In this document: positions 40,683 to 50,066 of the stretch, in pieces
Numbering within the stretch: position 1 is the stretch's first letter
Layout of the letters: every line of letters begins with the position of its first letter
Assembly: GCA_017451915.1 (NCBI GenBank)
Contig: JAFTNJ010000025.1
Location: 1-64,000 of the forward strand
From: Clostridia bacterium
Lineage (GTDB): Bacteria; Bacillota; Clostridia; Oscillospirales; CAG-272
Direction of reading: 5' to 3'
DNA: 64,000 bases
Program-made: the position numbers and the translations under genes
The notes under the pieces: model-generated
What the model was told of the DNA's origin: nothing
The model's database searches: none
Seen by the model: the letters and a program-made list of their open reading frames with translations, nothing else

Positions 40683-41843
40683 TTACGATGCCAAATCTCC
40701 CATCTGATTCAGCATATTTTCTAGAAAGATTCCGTATCCCGTGGTGGGATCGTTGATGAGGACGTGGGTGACGGCGCCTACGATCTTACCGTCCTGAATG
40801 ATGGGGCTTCCGCTCATGCCCTGGACGATGCCCCCGGAGATTGCCAGTAGGTCGGGGTCGGTGACCGTGACGGTAAAGCACTTGGAGCCCTCGGCGTCGC
40901 GGTTGATATTGGAGAGGCGGACCTCGTAAGAGCCCACCTTATTGGAGTCCAGGGTGCAGAGAATGGTGGCCTCGCCCTCGGTAACCTCCGCCCGAAGTCC
41001 TACGGGGAGAGGCTCGGAGGTACACTCCGGCACCTCGGTAAAGAGTCCCCAGACCCCGCAAGCCGAGTTGCCCAACAGGGTCCCCACCTTTCCGGCGTTA
41101 AAGTAGCCCTTCAGCTCTCCCGGAGCTCCGGGAGCCCCCTTGACCACCGAGCTGATGGTGACATCTGCCACGGTTCCGCGCTTCATGGGAACCAGCTCCC
41201 GTGTGTCCCCGTCGCAGATCCCGTGTCCCAGGCCGGCAAAGGCGCCGCTCTCGGGGAGAATAAAGGTCACCGTGCCGATGCCCGCGCCGCTGTCCCGGAC
41301 CCAGATGCCGGTTTTATAGCGGGATTCGGCGGGGCAGTATGCGGGGGTGAGACGGATCTCGAGCTCGGCGTCGCCACGGCGACAGAGCAGGGTCAAGCAG
41401 GCCCCGTTGCTGTTTTCGATCCACTCGGTCAGCTGGGCGGCACCCGTCAGGGGCTGGCCGTTCACCGAAAGGATCCGATCCTTGGGTTTTAGTCCGGCTT
41501 CGGCCGCGGGGTTGACCTTTCCGTTGGCGGTCTCCACGTCGCAAAAGCCCACCACGGTCACGCCCTCGGTGTAAAATTTGACGCCAAAGGGCATTCCACC
41601 GGGGTAGAGAAGCAGCCCTTGCAGCTGCTCGGGGGAGAGGGCGGGTAGGGGAGTGGAGGTGCGACTTGGCTGCAGTCGCAGGGGCGGTGCGGTGTTTGTG
41701 ATCATAGAAAATGCCGCAACGCTCGTGGCGTTACGCTCCTTTTCGGATGTGCTTTGTCCCGCTGCCGAAATCACGCCGGTAAACGCTATGGCGGTGGTCA
41801 GCAAAACGCAGCACAGGAGCTTCCCAATTCTTCGCTGGTTCAT
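40683..41843 (-). CDS. spoIVB: SpoIVB peptidase (sporulation, family S55)
   Basis: 386-aa serine peptidase secreted from the forespore into the intermembrane space. It signals SpoIVFA cleavage so that sigma-K processing can begin. An N-terminal hydrophobic segment (about residues 8-28) acts as signal/anchor. A PDZ domain spans about 115-175 (AGLKPKDRILSVNGQ). The S55 domain has the catalytic His in GLGHGICD and Ser in GMSGSPI. Length is close to the family norm of about 400-430. The usual neighbours recN and spo0A are absent. Confidence 0.93.
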   Translation of the reverse strand: MNQRRIGKLLCCVLLTTAIAFTGVISAAGQSTSEKERNATSVAAFSMITNTAPPLRLQPSRTSTPLPALSPEQLQGLLLYPGGMPFGVKFYTEGVTVVGFCDVETANGKVNPAAEAGLKPKDRILSVNGQPLTGAAQLTEWIENSNGACLTLLCRRGDAELEIRLTPAYCPAESRYKTGIWVRDSGAGIGTVTFILPESGAFAGLGHGICDGDTRELVPMKRGTVADVTISSVVKGAPGAPGELKGYFNAGKVGTLLGNSACGVWGLFTEVPECTSEPLPVGLRAEVTEGEATILCTLDSNKVGSYEVRLSNINRDAEGSKCFTVTVTDPDLLAISGGIVQGMSGSPIIQDGKIVGAVTHVLINDPTTGYGIFLENMLNQMGDLAS

Positions 41844-42057
41844 GTTTTCAAGCGTACCTTTCTATCTTCAGGTGCTCTGCACCTTCTTTCTTTTTGCAAA
41901 ACTCGATTGCGCTGCTGAGTGAGCCGCCGTTTGGTTTGCTGATACTAATTTGCTCCAAAGGTGCGGGTTTCATAAATAACAATGATAACCATGTTCTCCA
42001 TCAAATATGCAACGGCGGACGTTCACGAATAAACCGTTGTTCGTTCATAAAAAATTA

Positions 42058-42101
42058 TTGAAATGAGGAAGAAAAATGAATATAATTTATTAGTAAACTA
42101 A
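42058..42101 (+). promoter_or_regulatory. marR-ABC promoter with palindromic operator
   Basis: TTGAAA (42058-42063), 17-bp spacer, TATAAT (42081-42086), then a perfect palindrome TTAGTAAACTAA (42090-42101) at the transcription start. That is where a MarR autorepressor would bind. The rest of the 286-bp gap 41844-42129 contains no gene I can support. Confidence 0.8.
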
Positions 42102-42129
42102 TTAAACAGCAAAAAAGAAAGGAGCAGAA

Positions 42130-42615
42130 ATGAAAAAGGAAGAATGGATGGCTCCCGTGATGCGAAGTTACCATCCGCAACCCACGCCGCCTATGCTGGT
42201 CAACGAGGTTGCAAGACTGTTCCAGGCCCGTATGCGGATGTACGATCTGGAGGGTGTGATGGCCCAGGACAGCGCGCGGCTGATCATGCGCGCCCTGATC
42301 CACGCCGACGGATGCAGTCAGCTGGATCTGGTTCGGCAGACGCACCTCAAGCCTCCCACGGTCAGCGTGACCCTGCGCCGTATGGAAACCGAGGGACTGG
42401 TACGGCGGGAGCAAAACGAGCAGGACCTTCGCGCGGTACGGGTGTTTTTGACCGAGGAAGGAAAAGCGCATAATCGGCAGGTCCGAGATCGCCTGCACGC
42501 TCTGGACGCGGTGTTGATGCAAGGCTTCTCCAAGGAGGAGACCGAGACGCTGCGGCAGCTGCTGGAGCGGATGCGTGACAATATTTTGTCCCCTCACCCG
42601 GAAAACAATTCTTAA
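42130..42615 (+). CDS. MarR-family transcriptional regulator
   Basis: 161-aa winged-helix regulator. The recognition helix region is CSQLDLVRQTHLKPPTVSVTLRRME and the wing is QNEQDLRAVRVFLT with the conserved D-x-R. AAAGGAG precedes the ATG. It sits 51 bp upstream of the ABC exporter pair and downstream of a palindrome at its own start site. It therefore probably represses this operon until a drug-like ligand binds. Confidence 0.92.
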   Translation: MKKEEWMAPVMRSYHPQPTPPMLVNEVARLFQARMRMYDLEGVMAQDSARLIMRALIHADGCSQLDLVRQTHLKPPTVSVTLRRMETEGLVRREQNEQDLRAVRVFLTEEGKAHNRQVRDRLHALDAVLMQGFSKEETETLRQLLERMRDNILSPHPENNS

Positions 42616-42666
42616 CCTGCACTGCCAACTTTTGGTAACCCAATTACAAAGGAAAGGAATCTCATT

Positions 42667-44487
42667 TTGAAACGATTAGTACGCTATCTCAAGCCCTATT
42701 GGCTCACCGCCATGATTTCCCCTCTGTTGATGATGGGGGAGGTGTTGGCGGATCTCTGCCTGCCCTTTCTCATGTCCTTTATCGTGGACTACGGAATTGA
42801 GGACAACGGTCTGGAGGCCATTGCCCAATCCAAATTTGCCTCGTCGGTCATGTCCCTTCTGTGGGGCGAATCCTATACCCAATTTCAAATCATTATTACC
42901 TTTGGTATTCTGATGTTGCTCATTACCCTGGTTGGCGGCTTCTTTGGCACCTTCTGTGCCTATACCGCCGCTCATTCGGCCCAAAGCTTTGGCAACGACC
43001 TGCGGCGGGACGCCTACGCCCGGGTCATGTCCCTCTCCATTGAGCAGACCGACCGCTTTACCACGGGCTCTCTGGTGACCCGTATGACCAACGACATTTC
43101 CATGATCGTGGAATTTGTGGAAATGATCCTGCGTATGTTCGTCCGCGCACCCATGTTTTTCCTTGGGGGCACGGTGATGCTGTTGATGCTGGAGGTGCGC
43201 TTTGGCGTGATCCTGCTCTGTTCCTTGCCCATCCTTCTGGTCACCCTGATCGTGGTGCTTTCCAAGGCCATTCCCATGTACTCCAAGATCCAGACCCAGC
43301 TGGACGGAGTTAACTCGGTGGTGCAGGAGAACGTCAGCGGCGCGCGGGTGGTCAAGGCCTACGTGTGCGAGGAGCATGAGACCGCCCGCTTTGGCCGTGC
43401 CAACGACGGTCTTTGTTCCATGAACTATCGGGTGCTCAAGTTAATGGCCATCGTTACTCCCGTGCTGCACGTGGTGCAAAACGGCGCGGTCATTGCCCTG
43501 ATCTACATCGGTGGAATTCAGCTGGAATCGGTGGCCAACACCGGCATGACCACGGGTACCATCATGGCGGGTATTACCTACGTGACCCAGGTGGTTTCCT
43601 CCATTATGATGGTAACTATGATGTTCCAGTCGATCTCCCGCGCCGCGGCTTCGGCCAAGCGTGTGACCGAGGTGCTGGATACCGCCCCCGTCATTGCCGA
43701 CGGCAAGGCACGTACAAGCCTGCCCGCGCCTGTGGCCATCTCCATGCGCGGTGTCTCCTTCCGCTATCCCGGCACCGGTGGTGAGCCCGTGCTGCATCAC
43801 ATCAACCTGGAGGTTCGGCGCGGTGAGACCTTTGCTATCATTGGTGCCACGGGCTGCGGAAAGACTTCTCTGGTCAATCTGATCCCCCGCTTTTACGATG
43901 CCACCGAGGGCGAGGTCCTGGTGGACGGGCTTTCCGTTAAGGACTACCGACTTGCCGACCTGCGCCAAAAGATCGGCTACGTGATGCAAAAGAGCGAGCT
44001 CTTTTCGGATACCATTGCCAACAACATTCGCTGGGGCGACCCCGGGGCAGGCGAGGCTGAGATTGCCCACGCCGCGTCGATTGCCCAGGCCGATGGCTTT
44101 GTGCGCTCCTTCTCCGAGGACTACGATACCTTTATTGCCGAGAAGGGAGCCTCCCTCTCGGGTGGACAAAAGCAACGTCTGTCCATTGCCCGCGCTCTGG
44201 CACGTAAGCCCCAGATCCTGATCCTGGACGACGCCACCTCGGCTCTGGACCTTGCCACCGAGGCAAAATTGCAGACCGCCCTGCGGGAGAATCTGAAGGA
44301 CACTACGGTGATCCTGATCGCGCAACGGATTGCCAGCGTGCGCAACGCCGACCGCATTGCCGTCATTGAGAACGGCACCATTGGGGATTGCGGAAGCCAC
44401 GAGGAGCTGATGCGAACCAGTGCCACTTATCGCGATATTTACCGTTCGCAGATGAAACAGACCGAGGAAGGAGGGGTGGGAGCATGA
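42667..44487 (+). CDS. ABC exporter, half-transporter with degenerate site (TM287/BmrC-like)
   Basis: 606-aa type IV ABC exporter with six membrane helices (residues about 15-310) and one ATPase domain: Walker A GATGCGKTS, signature LSGGQKQR, Walker B ILILDDATSALD. The residue after Walker B is Asp instead of the catalytic Glu, as in the degenerate-site subunits TM287 and BmrC. The start codon is TTG at 42667 after AAAGGAAAGGAA. It overlaps the next gene by 4 bp (ATGA), so equal synthesis of a heterodimer is expected. Probable multidrug or lipid export. Confidence 0.92.
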   Translation: MKRLVRYLKPYWLTAMISPLLMMGEVLADLCLPFLMSFIVDYGIEDNGLEAIAQSKFASSVMSLLWGESYTQFQIIITFGILMLLITLVGGFFGTFCAYTAAHSAQSFGNDLRRDAYARVMSLSIEQTDRFTTGSLVTRMTNDISMIVEFVEMILRMFVRAPMFFLGGTVMLLMLEVRFGVILLCSLPILLVTLIVVLSKAIPMYSKIQTQLDGVNSVVQENVSGARVVKAYVCEEHETARFGRANDGLCSMNYRVLKLMAIVTPVLHVVQNGAVIALIYIGGIQLESVANTGMTTGTIMAGITYVTQVVSSIMMVTMMFQSISRAAASAKRVTEVLDTAPVIADGKARTSLPAPVAISMRGVSFRYPGTGGEPVLHHINLEVRRGETFAIIGATGCGKTSLVNLIPRFYDATEGEVLVDGLSVKDYRLADLRQKIGYVMQKSELFSDTIANNIRWGDPGAGEAEIAHAASIAQADGFVRSFSEDYDTFIAEKGASLSGGQKQRLSIARALARKPQILILDDATSALDLATEAKLQTALRENLKDTTVILIAQRIASVRNADRIAVIENGTIGDCGSHEELMRTSATYRDIYRSQMKQTEEGGVGA

Positions 44488-46352
44488 ATCAGCAACAAAA
44501 GCCAACGCAACGAAATGACGTTCCCGTCATTCCTTTAGGTCCCCGCAGAGGCGGCGGCCCCATGGCGGGACGCATGAACGCCGAAAAGCCCAAGCACACC
44601 AAGGCCACTCTTTTCCGCCTGATGCGCTACATCGGTAAGAACGGATGGCTGCTTCTGGCCCTGGTCTTTATCATGCTGGCGGTCACGGGGGCCGATCTTC
44701 TGGGGCCCTTCTTCCAGGCAAAGGCCATTGATACCATCTACATTGGTGCCTGCGGACACCTCCACGTGGATTTTGACGCCATGAAGGGCTACTTGATCCT
44801 CATGGGAGTGATCTTTGTTTGCAGTGCCGTGCTTTCCTATTTCCAAGGCGTTCTCTCGGCCAAGCTGGCCCAGGGAACCGTGCGCACCATGCGAAACGAT
44901 CTGTTCACCAAGATCTCCCATCTTTCCATTGGATATACCGATTCCCACCGCCACGGCGACATCATGTCGCGTATGACCAACGACGTGGAGAACGTTTCCA
45001 ACGCCATTTCCCAGTCGGTCACGGCACTGTTTTCCTGTGTGCTCACTCTGACGGGTGCTTTGGTCATGATGATCTATTACAGCCCCGCCATGACTTTGAT
45101 CGCTCTGGTGACCATTCCGCTGTCGATTTTTATTTCCTCCAAGCTTGCCAAGTTTATGCGCAAATATTTTATCCGCCGTCAAAAGCTGCTGGGGCAGCTG
45201 AACGGTCAGGTGGAGGAGACCGTGACCTCCTACAAGACCGTGGTAGCCTACGGTAAGGAGGCAGAGTCGGTGGAAAAGTTTGGCGGGATCTCGTCGGAGC
45301 TTCGCACCTGCGCCGTCAAGGCAAGGGTATGGGGCTCGATCATGGGACCGATTATGAACTTCATCGGCAACCTGCAGTACGTGCTTGTGGCCGCCGCGGG
45401 CGGCTGGATGGTGCTCAACGGGCGGGGCGTGACCATCGGTAGCATCCAGGCCATGCTTCAGTATTCCAAAAAGCTGACCCACCCCATCAACCAGATCGCC
45501 AATCAGTATTCCAGTATTCTCACGGCCCTGGCGGGTGCCGAGCGGATCTTTGAGATCATGGATCAGCCCGACGAGGTGGACGAAGGAACCCGTCACTTTG
45601 CCGAGGAGAACTTTGTTGGTAACATCGAATTTAAGAACATTCAGTTTGGTTACGTTCCCGGGGAACCGGTGCTCAAGGGGCTGAACCTCTCGGTCAAGCC
45701 GGGACAGAAGATCGCCATCGTTGGTGCCACCGGCTCGGGCAAGACCACCGTGGTCAATCTGCTCACCCGTTTTTACGAGCTGGATGGGGGAGAGATCACC
45801 ATTGACGGCGTCAATATTACCGAGCTTCCCAAGGAGGAGCTGCGCCACCTGATCGCCATCGTTCTTCAGGATACGGTGCTGTTCTCGGATACCATTCGGA
45901 ACAACATCAAATACGGACATCCCGAGGCCACCGACGAGGCCATGCGTGCCGCCGCGGCCATGGCAAAGGCCGATCTCTTTATTGACCGCCTTCCCGACGG
46001 CTACGATACCAAGCTGGCCGAATCGGGCTCCAACCTTTCCCAGGGACAGCGGCAGCTGCTGGCCATTGCCCGTGCCGTGCTGGCCGATCCCAAGATCCTG
46101 ATCCTGGACGAGGCTACCTCCAACGTGGATACCCGTACCGAGATGCACATTCAGGAGGCTCTGGTAGCACTGATGAAGAATCGCACCTCCCTGATCATTG
46201 CGCACCGTCTGTCCACCATTCGGGACGCCGACGTGATCGTGGTGATCAAGGACGGCAAAGTGGCCGAGGCCGGAAATCACGACGCGCTCCTGGCCATGAA
46301 CGGGGAATACGCCAAGCTGTATAGCAACCAGTTTGCGGGAATTGCCACTTGA
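44484..46352 (+). CDS. ABC exporter, partner half-transporter with canonical Walker B
   Basis: 622-aa ABC exporter. The N-terminal 45 residues are a soluble Pro/Arg/Gly-rich tail, then come six membrane helices. The ATPase domain has Walker A GATGSGKTT, Walker B ILILDEATSNVD with catalytic Glu, and a non-canonical signature LSQGQRQL. The Glu-bearing Walker B with an LSQGQ signature is the complement expected for the degenerate partner upstream, so the pair forms one active and one inactive nucleotide site. ATG 44484 follows GGAGGGGTGGG and overlaps the previous stop. Confidence 0.92.
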   Translation: MNQQQKPTQRNDVPVIPLGPRRGGGPMAGRMNAEKPKHTKATLFRLMRYIGKNGWLLLALVFIMLAVTGADLLGPFFQAKAIDTIYIGACGHLHVDFDAMKGYLILMGVIFVCSAVLSYFQGVLSAKLAQGTVRTMRNDLFTKISHLSIGYTDSHRHGDIMSRMTNDVENVSNAISQSVTALFSCVLTLTGALVMMIYYSPAMTLIALVTIPLSIFISSKLAKFMRKYFIRRQKLLGQLNGQVEETVTSYKTVVAYGKEAESVEKFGGISSELRTCAVKARVWGSIMGPIMNFIGNLQYVLVAAAGGWMVLNGRGVTIGSIQAMLQYSKKLTHPINQIANQYSSILTALAGAERIFEIMDQPDEVDEGTRHFAEENFVGNIEFKNIQFGYVPGEPVLKGLNLSVKPGQKIAIVGATGSGKTTVVNLLTRFYELDGGEITIDGVNITELPKEELRHLIAIVLQDTVLFSDTIRNNIKYGHPEATDEAMRAAAAMAKADLFIDRLPDGYDTKLAESGSNLSQGQRQLLAIARAVLADPKILILDEATSNVDTRTEMHIQEALVALMKNRTSLIIAHRLSTIRDADVIVVIKDGKVAEAGNHDALLAMNGEYAKLYSNQFAGIAT

Positions 46353-46407
46353 TCGGCGGATTTCCCAAAATCCAAAACGCTATTTTTCATTCGTCAAAAT
46401 TACATCG

Positions 46408-46474
46408 ATCTCCTTGCGAAAGGAAGGATTTTCCCGTCAAACGGGCGTCTTTCCTTTCCCAAGGAGATTTTTTT
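46408..46474 (+). terminator. Terminator of the ABC exporter operon
   Basis: Long stem ATCTCCTTG-GAAAGGAA paired with TTTCCTTTC-CAAGGAGAT, ending in a six-T run (46469-46474). An extra CCCGTC-AAA-CGGG hairpin is inside. Confidence 0.9.
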
Positions 46475-46524
46475 CATCTTTTCGGCATTTTTAAAATGCG
46501 ATTTTCGATTGGGAAAAGGGGAGT

Positions 46525-46597
46525 TTGGTTCCAATTTGTTCCAAAGCAATTGACAGGGCGTTTTTTTCCATATATAATGGACTTAACCGCACTGCGG
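46525..46597 (+). promoter_or_regulatory. Promoter of solute-binding protein 1
   Basis: Consensus TTGACA (46550-46555), 17-bp spacer, TATAAT (46573-46578). Upstream lies a 10-bp tandem repeat TTGGTTCCAA / TTTGTTCCAA (46525-46544). Nine bases after the -10 is a palindrome CCGCA-C-TGCGG (46587-46597). The AAAGGAG ribosome site follows. Confidence 0.85.
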
Positions 46598-46625
46598 TGC
46601 AATTTGGATAAAGGAGAAACGAGGA

Positions 46626-48116
46626 ATGAAAACAAATACCATCACGATTCGCATACTTGCATTGGTGCTGATGCTTTGTACCGTTTGCGCCACCCTGGCG
46701 GCCTGCGGAGGAACGTCCGGCACTTCTCAACCAAGCGGCGGCAACGCCACGGGCGCCCCGGAGGCCACCCAGCCCCCTGTCACCACGGCGAAAACCGATG
46801 AGAACGGCTATCTTTTGGACGATCTGGACGACGTGACCCTGAACACCACCTTCCGCATTTTGGGCTGCTCCGAGCAAAAGGCGCAGTACTATGCCGCGGA
46901 AAAGACCAACGATCTGGTTTCCAACGCCATCTACGAGCGTAATCTCACGGTAGAGGAGCGTCTTGGCGTGGAATTTGAGTGGACCTTTGAAAAGGGCAAC
47001 TGGAGCAATCGCAGCTCCTTTGTGCAAAAGATCCAGTCCACCTCTGCCGGCGGAGATGCCTACGATGCCACCATGTGCTACAACCTGATCCCCTACGTTA
47101 TGGCGGTGCAGGGCCTGGCCGAGAACCTGTACGATACCGAGTACATTGATTTTACCGCTCCCTGGTGGCCCTCGGTTTACATGAACGAGGCACTTCTCAA
47201 CGACACCATCTTCGGTCTGGTGGAGAGCTGCAGTAAGGGAACCCTGCGCAATATGTGCGGCGTGTTCTTCAATAACGAGCTTCTGGAAGCAAGACAGATG
47301 ACCAGCCCCTACGATATGGTGGCGGCCAACGAATGGACCTTTGACAATATGATGGCGCTGATCAAGGATTCCTACCAGGATCTTAACGACAACGGCAAAA
47401 AGGACAAGGGCGATTTCTTTGGCGTATCCACCGGTACCCAGCCCAAAATGGACAGCTGGTTTTACGGCATGGGCTACCGTATGTCGGCTTTGGACGGCGA
47501 CGGCAACCTGCAGCTGCTTTTGGGCGACCCCTCTATCACCGAGGCGGTGGAAACCCTGAACAAGGCCATCAACACCCAGGATTTTTACCGCTACGATGAG
47601 AACACCCACGGTGATATGTTCGTGGAGGAGCGGGCGATCCTTTACATGACCTCGATTCTTCTGGCCGATAGCCGTCTGAAGGATCTGGAGATCAATTACG
47701 GCATCGTTCCCACCCCTAAGCGCACCTCCGAGCAGGAGAACTACATCAACCACGTTTCCAACTCTCACGACGCCTGGGCCATCCCCGTCAGCGTGGATAG
47801 CAAAAACAATTCCTCCGCCGTCATCGAGTGTATGGCGTCCGAGGCCTACCGTCAGGTGGATCCCGTGTATTTTGAGACCTGCATCAAGCTCCGCTACGCT
47901 CCCGACGAGCGTCTGGGCGCAATGTACGACCTGATCCGCGATTCCATCACCTTTGATTTCGTATATCTTTTCAGCGCAAGCATGGCGTCTCCCGCCAACA
48001 CCACGGTGCGCAACTGCATTTACAACGGCACCGCTTGGACTACCCAGTGGGCAAGCCTTGGTGGTTCCTATGAGTCGGAGTTTGCCAAGATCCTGACGCT
48101 TTACGGCGTACAGTGA
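46626..48116 (+). CDS. Lipoprotein extracellular solute-binding protein 1
   Basis: 496-aa ABC-type (family 1, MalE/UgpB-like) binding lipoprotein. A hydrophobic signal and lipobox TLAAC place the lipidated Cys at residue 27. A Ser/Gly/Thr/Pro-rich linker runs to about residue 55. The mature lobe contains ERLGVEFEW, EWTFDNMMALIKDSY and IECMASEAYRQVDP and ends ILTLYGVQ. It is the most diverged of three tandem paralogues (others at 48343 and 50067). No permease or ATPase for import is nearby, so it probably works with a transporter elsewhere. Strong promoter and terminator suggest high expression. Confidence 0.87.
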   Translation: MKTNTITIRILALVLMLCTVCATLAACGGTSGTSQPSGGNATGAPEATQPPVTTAKTDENGYLLDDLDDVTLNTTFRILGCSEQKAQYYAAEKTNDLVSNAIYERNLTVEERLGVEFEWTFEKGNWSNRSSFVQKIQSTSAGGDAYDATMCYNLIPYVMAVQGLAENLYDTEYIDFTAPWWPSVYMNEALLNDTIFGLVESCSKGTLRNMCGVFFNNELLEARQMTSPYDMVAANEWTFDNMMALIKDSYQDLNDNGKKDKGDFFGVSTGTQPKMDSWFYGMGYRMSALDGDGNLQLLLGDPSITEAVETLNKAINTQDFYRYDENTHGDMFVEERAILYMTSILLADSRLKDLEINYGIVPTPKRTSEQENYINHVSNSHDAWAIPVSVDSKNNSSAVIECMASEAYRQVDPVYFETCIKLRYAPDERLGAMYDLIRDSITFDFVYLFSASMASPANTTVRNCIYNGTAWTTQWASLGGSYESEFAKILTLYGVQ

Positions 48117-48129
48117 TTTAAAACCTTTT

Positions 48130-48172
48130 GGGGCTGCCTCAAATCGAAAATTTGAGGCAGCCCCTTCTTTTT
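48130..48172 (+). terminator. Terminator of solute-binding protein 1
   Basis: 15-bp perfect stem (48130-48144 / 48150-48164), 5-nt loop, then TTCTTTTTTT. Confidence 0.92.
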
Positions 48173-48185
48173 TTCTGTTGTTATA

Positions 48186-48315
48186 TTTGAATAAATCAAC
48201 CCTCTTTTTTTGTGATTTTTGCCAAGAACAGGTTAAAAACACCTATGGTTGAGGTTATATTCGCCCCTTGTTTTTCTCTATAAAAAAATGTATAATAGAT
48301 GTAGCGACTTTGTCG
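48186..48315 (+). promoter_or_regulatory. Duplicated upstream control region, copy A (SBP2)
   Basis: From TTTGAATAAATC to the -10 is 111 bp, matching copy B at 49909-50019 with only scattered differences. It includes a conserved ATGGTTGAGGTTATAT box. Promoter TTGTTT (48268-48273), 17-bp spacer, TATAAT (48291-48296). A palindrome CGAC-TTT-GTCG (48305-48315) lies at the transcription start. Confidence 0.82.
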
Positions 48316-48342
48316 AAAATAATGAACAAAAGGAGATTTACA

Positions 48343-49839
48343 ATGAAACAAACCTCTGTATGGGCTCGCATCCTTTGCTTGGTATTGATGCTCAGCATGG
48401 TAGCCGTAATGTTTGTTGGCTGCGGTGGAAACGGAACCGATCCCGATTCTACCAACCAAAACGGCAATGCTACCAACGGCACCACCGAGGAGACCGGCCC
48501 CGCCACCGATGCCGACGGCTATTTGCTGGACGCGCTTCCCGAAGATCTCAATTTCAACCGTGAAATGAAGATCCTTTGCACCGAGCAGATGGTTGACCTG
48601 TTTGCCGTGGCAGAATTGAGTAACGACGTGGTAGGAAACGCCGTTTATCGCAGATGGACCACCGTTGAGGATCGTCTGGGGATCGAGATCACCTGGGTTC
48701 CCAAGGACGGTCTTTGGAACAGCAAGCGTGCCGAGTTTATCAAGATGGTAGAGACCACCTCCACCACCGGCGATGCCTTTGACGGCGTGCTTTCCTACAA
48801 TCTGTTCCCCGGTGCTCTGGCACAGCAGGGTCTGGTGCAGAACCTGGGTGACACCGATTACATCGACCTTACCATGCCCTGGTGGCCTCAGTCTTTCCTG
48901 GAAGAGGTGATGGTCAACGACGTGGTTTACGGTTTGGTAGAGAGCTCCTCCAAGGCAACTCTGCGGAACCTGCACGGCGTATTCTTCAACAACACTCTCA
49001 TCGAGTCCTACAATCTGGAAAGCCCCTACGATCTGGTGAATGCCAACGAATGGACGTTTGACCGCATGATGGAGATGGTAAAGGGCACCTGGTCCGACCT
49101 GAACAGCAACGGTACCAAGGATGATAATGACTTCTTTGGCGTAGTGACCGGTACGCAGGCAAAGATTGAGACCTGGTTCGTTGCCATGGGTTACCGCTAC
49201 TCTCAACGGAACTCCGAGGGGATTCCCGAGCTGATCATGAACGATGCCGCCAAGATGACCGAGTGGATCGACGCCTTTAACGTGGCAACCGATACCAACG
49301 ATTTCCTGATCTATGATACCAAGGGACATACCGCGGCCTTCTTCACCGATCGCGCCATTCTGTATATGTCCTCCATTCAGCTGGTAGAGGCTGGTATCTC
49401 TAAGCAGATCGAAATGGACTACGGCGTGGTTCCGGTTCCCAAGAAGGACGAAAACCAGGAGAGATACCTGAGCAACGTGGCAAATACCCACGATATCTGG
49501 AGCGTTCCGATCGAGTGTGATGATCTTCAGGAGTCCGCCGCAATGATTGAGTGCATGGCATCCGAGTCCTACCGTCAGGTGGCTCCCGTGTACTTTGAGG
49601 CTTGCGTAAAGCTTCGCTATGCTCCCGATGGCAGACTGGCCGCAATGTACGATATGATCCGTGATTCCATCACCTTCGATTTCTGCCAGATCTATTCCTT
49701 CGTATTTAATCCCGACCCCAGAAAGATGATTACCGACTGTACCTGGGGTAGCAGTCAGTGGGCTTCTCAGTGGGCTTCCTACGGAGCAATTACCGAAAGC
49801 TCCTTCCAGCAGATTCTTGCGCTGTACGGCGTGGGCTGA
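48343..49839 (+). CDS. Lipoprotein extracellular solute-binding protein 2
   Basis: 498-aa binding lipoprotein with signal peptide and lipobox MFVGC (lipid Cys 27), an Asn/Thr/Gly-rich linker to about residue 55 and a family 1 binding fold (NEWTFDRMMEMVKGTW, DFFGVVTGTQ, IECMASESYRQVAP). It is very close to the protein at 50067 and more distant from that at 46626. ATG 48343 follows AAAGGAG; in-frame codons further upstream lie in the promoter. It has its own promoter and terminator, so each paralogue can be tuned separately. Confidence 0.88.
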   Translation: MKQTSVWARILCLVLMLSMVAVMFVGCGGNGTDPDSTNQNGNATNGTTEETGPATDADGYLLDALPEDLNFNREMKILCTEQMVDLFAVAELSNDVVGNAVYRRWTTVEDRLGIEITWVPKDGLWNSKRAEFIKMVETTSTTGDAFDGVLSYNLFPGALAQQGLVQNLGDTDYIDLTMPWWPQSFLEEVMVNDVVYGLVESSSKATLRNLHGVFFNNTLIESYNLESPYDLVNANEWTFDRMMEMVKGTWSDLNSNGTKDDNDFFGVVTGTQAKIETWFVAMGYRYSQRNSEGIPELIMNDAAKMTEWIDAFNVATDTNDFLIYDTKGHTAAFFTDRAILYMSSIQLVEAGISKQIEMDYGVVPVPKKDENQERYLSNVANTHDIWSVPIECDDLQESAAMIECMASESYRQVAPVYFEACVKLRYAPDGRLAAMYDMIRDSITFDFCQIYSFVFNPDPRKMITDCTWGSSQWASQWASYGAITESSFQQILALYGVG

Positions 49840-49866
49840 TCGAAATCCCCGTCTCGCAATTCTATT

Positions 49867-49899
49867 GCAGGCTGATCCTTTGGGTCAGCCTGCTTTTTT
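49867..49899 (+). terminator. Terminator of solute-binding protein 2
   Basis: Stem GCAGGCTGA (49867-49875) / TCAGCCTGC (49885-49893) with a following TTTTTT. Confidence 0.9.
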
Positions 49900-49908
49900 G
49901 TTGTTGTA

Positions 49909-50040
49909 TTTGAATAAATCACCCCTCTTTTTTTGTTGTTTTTGCCACGAATAGGTTAAAATCACCCATGGTTGAGGTTATATCTACCCCTTGTTTTTTT
50001 GATGGAAAGGGAGTATAATATAAAATAACGACGAATGTCG
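49909..50040 (+). promoter_or_regulatory. Duplicated upstream control region, copy B (SBP3)
   Basis: Second copy of the block before SBP2. Promoter TTGTTT (49991-49996), 17-bp spacer, TATAAT (50014-50019). Start-site palindrome CGAC-GAAT-GTCG (50029-50040). The same ATGGTTGAGGTTATAT box is kept exactly. Confidence 0.82.
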
Positions 50041-50066
50041 AATTTTACGAACAAAGGAGAATCCCC

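Noticed and set aside
44535..46280. 581-codon minus-strand frame
   Set aside because: Antisense to the second ABC exporter gene, His/Gly-rich nonsense composition, no ribosome site.
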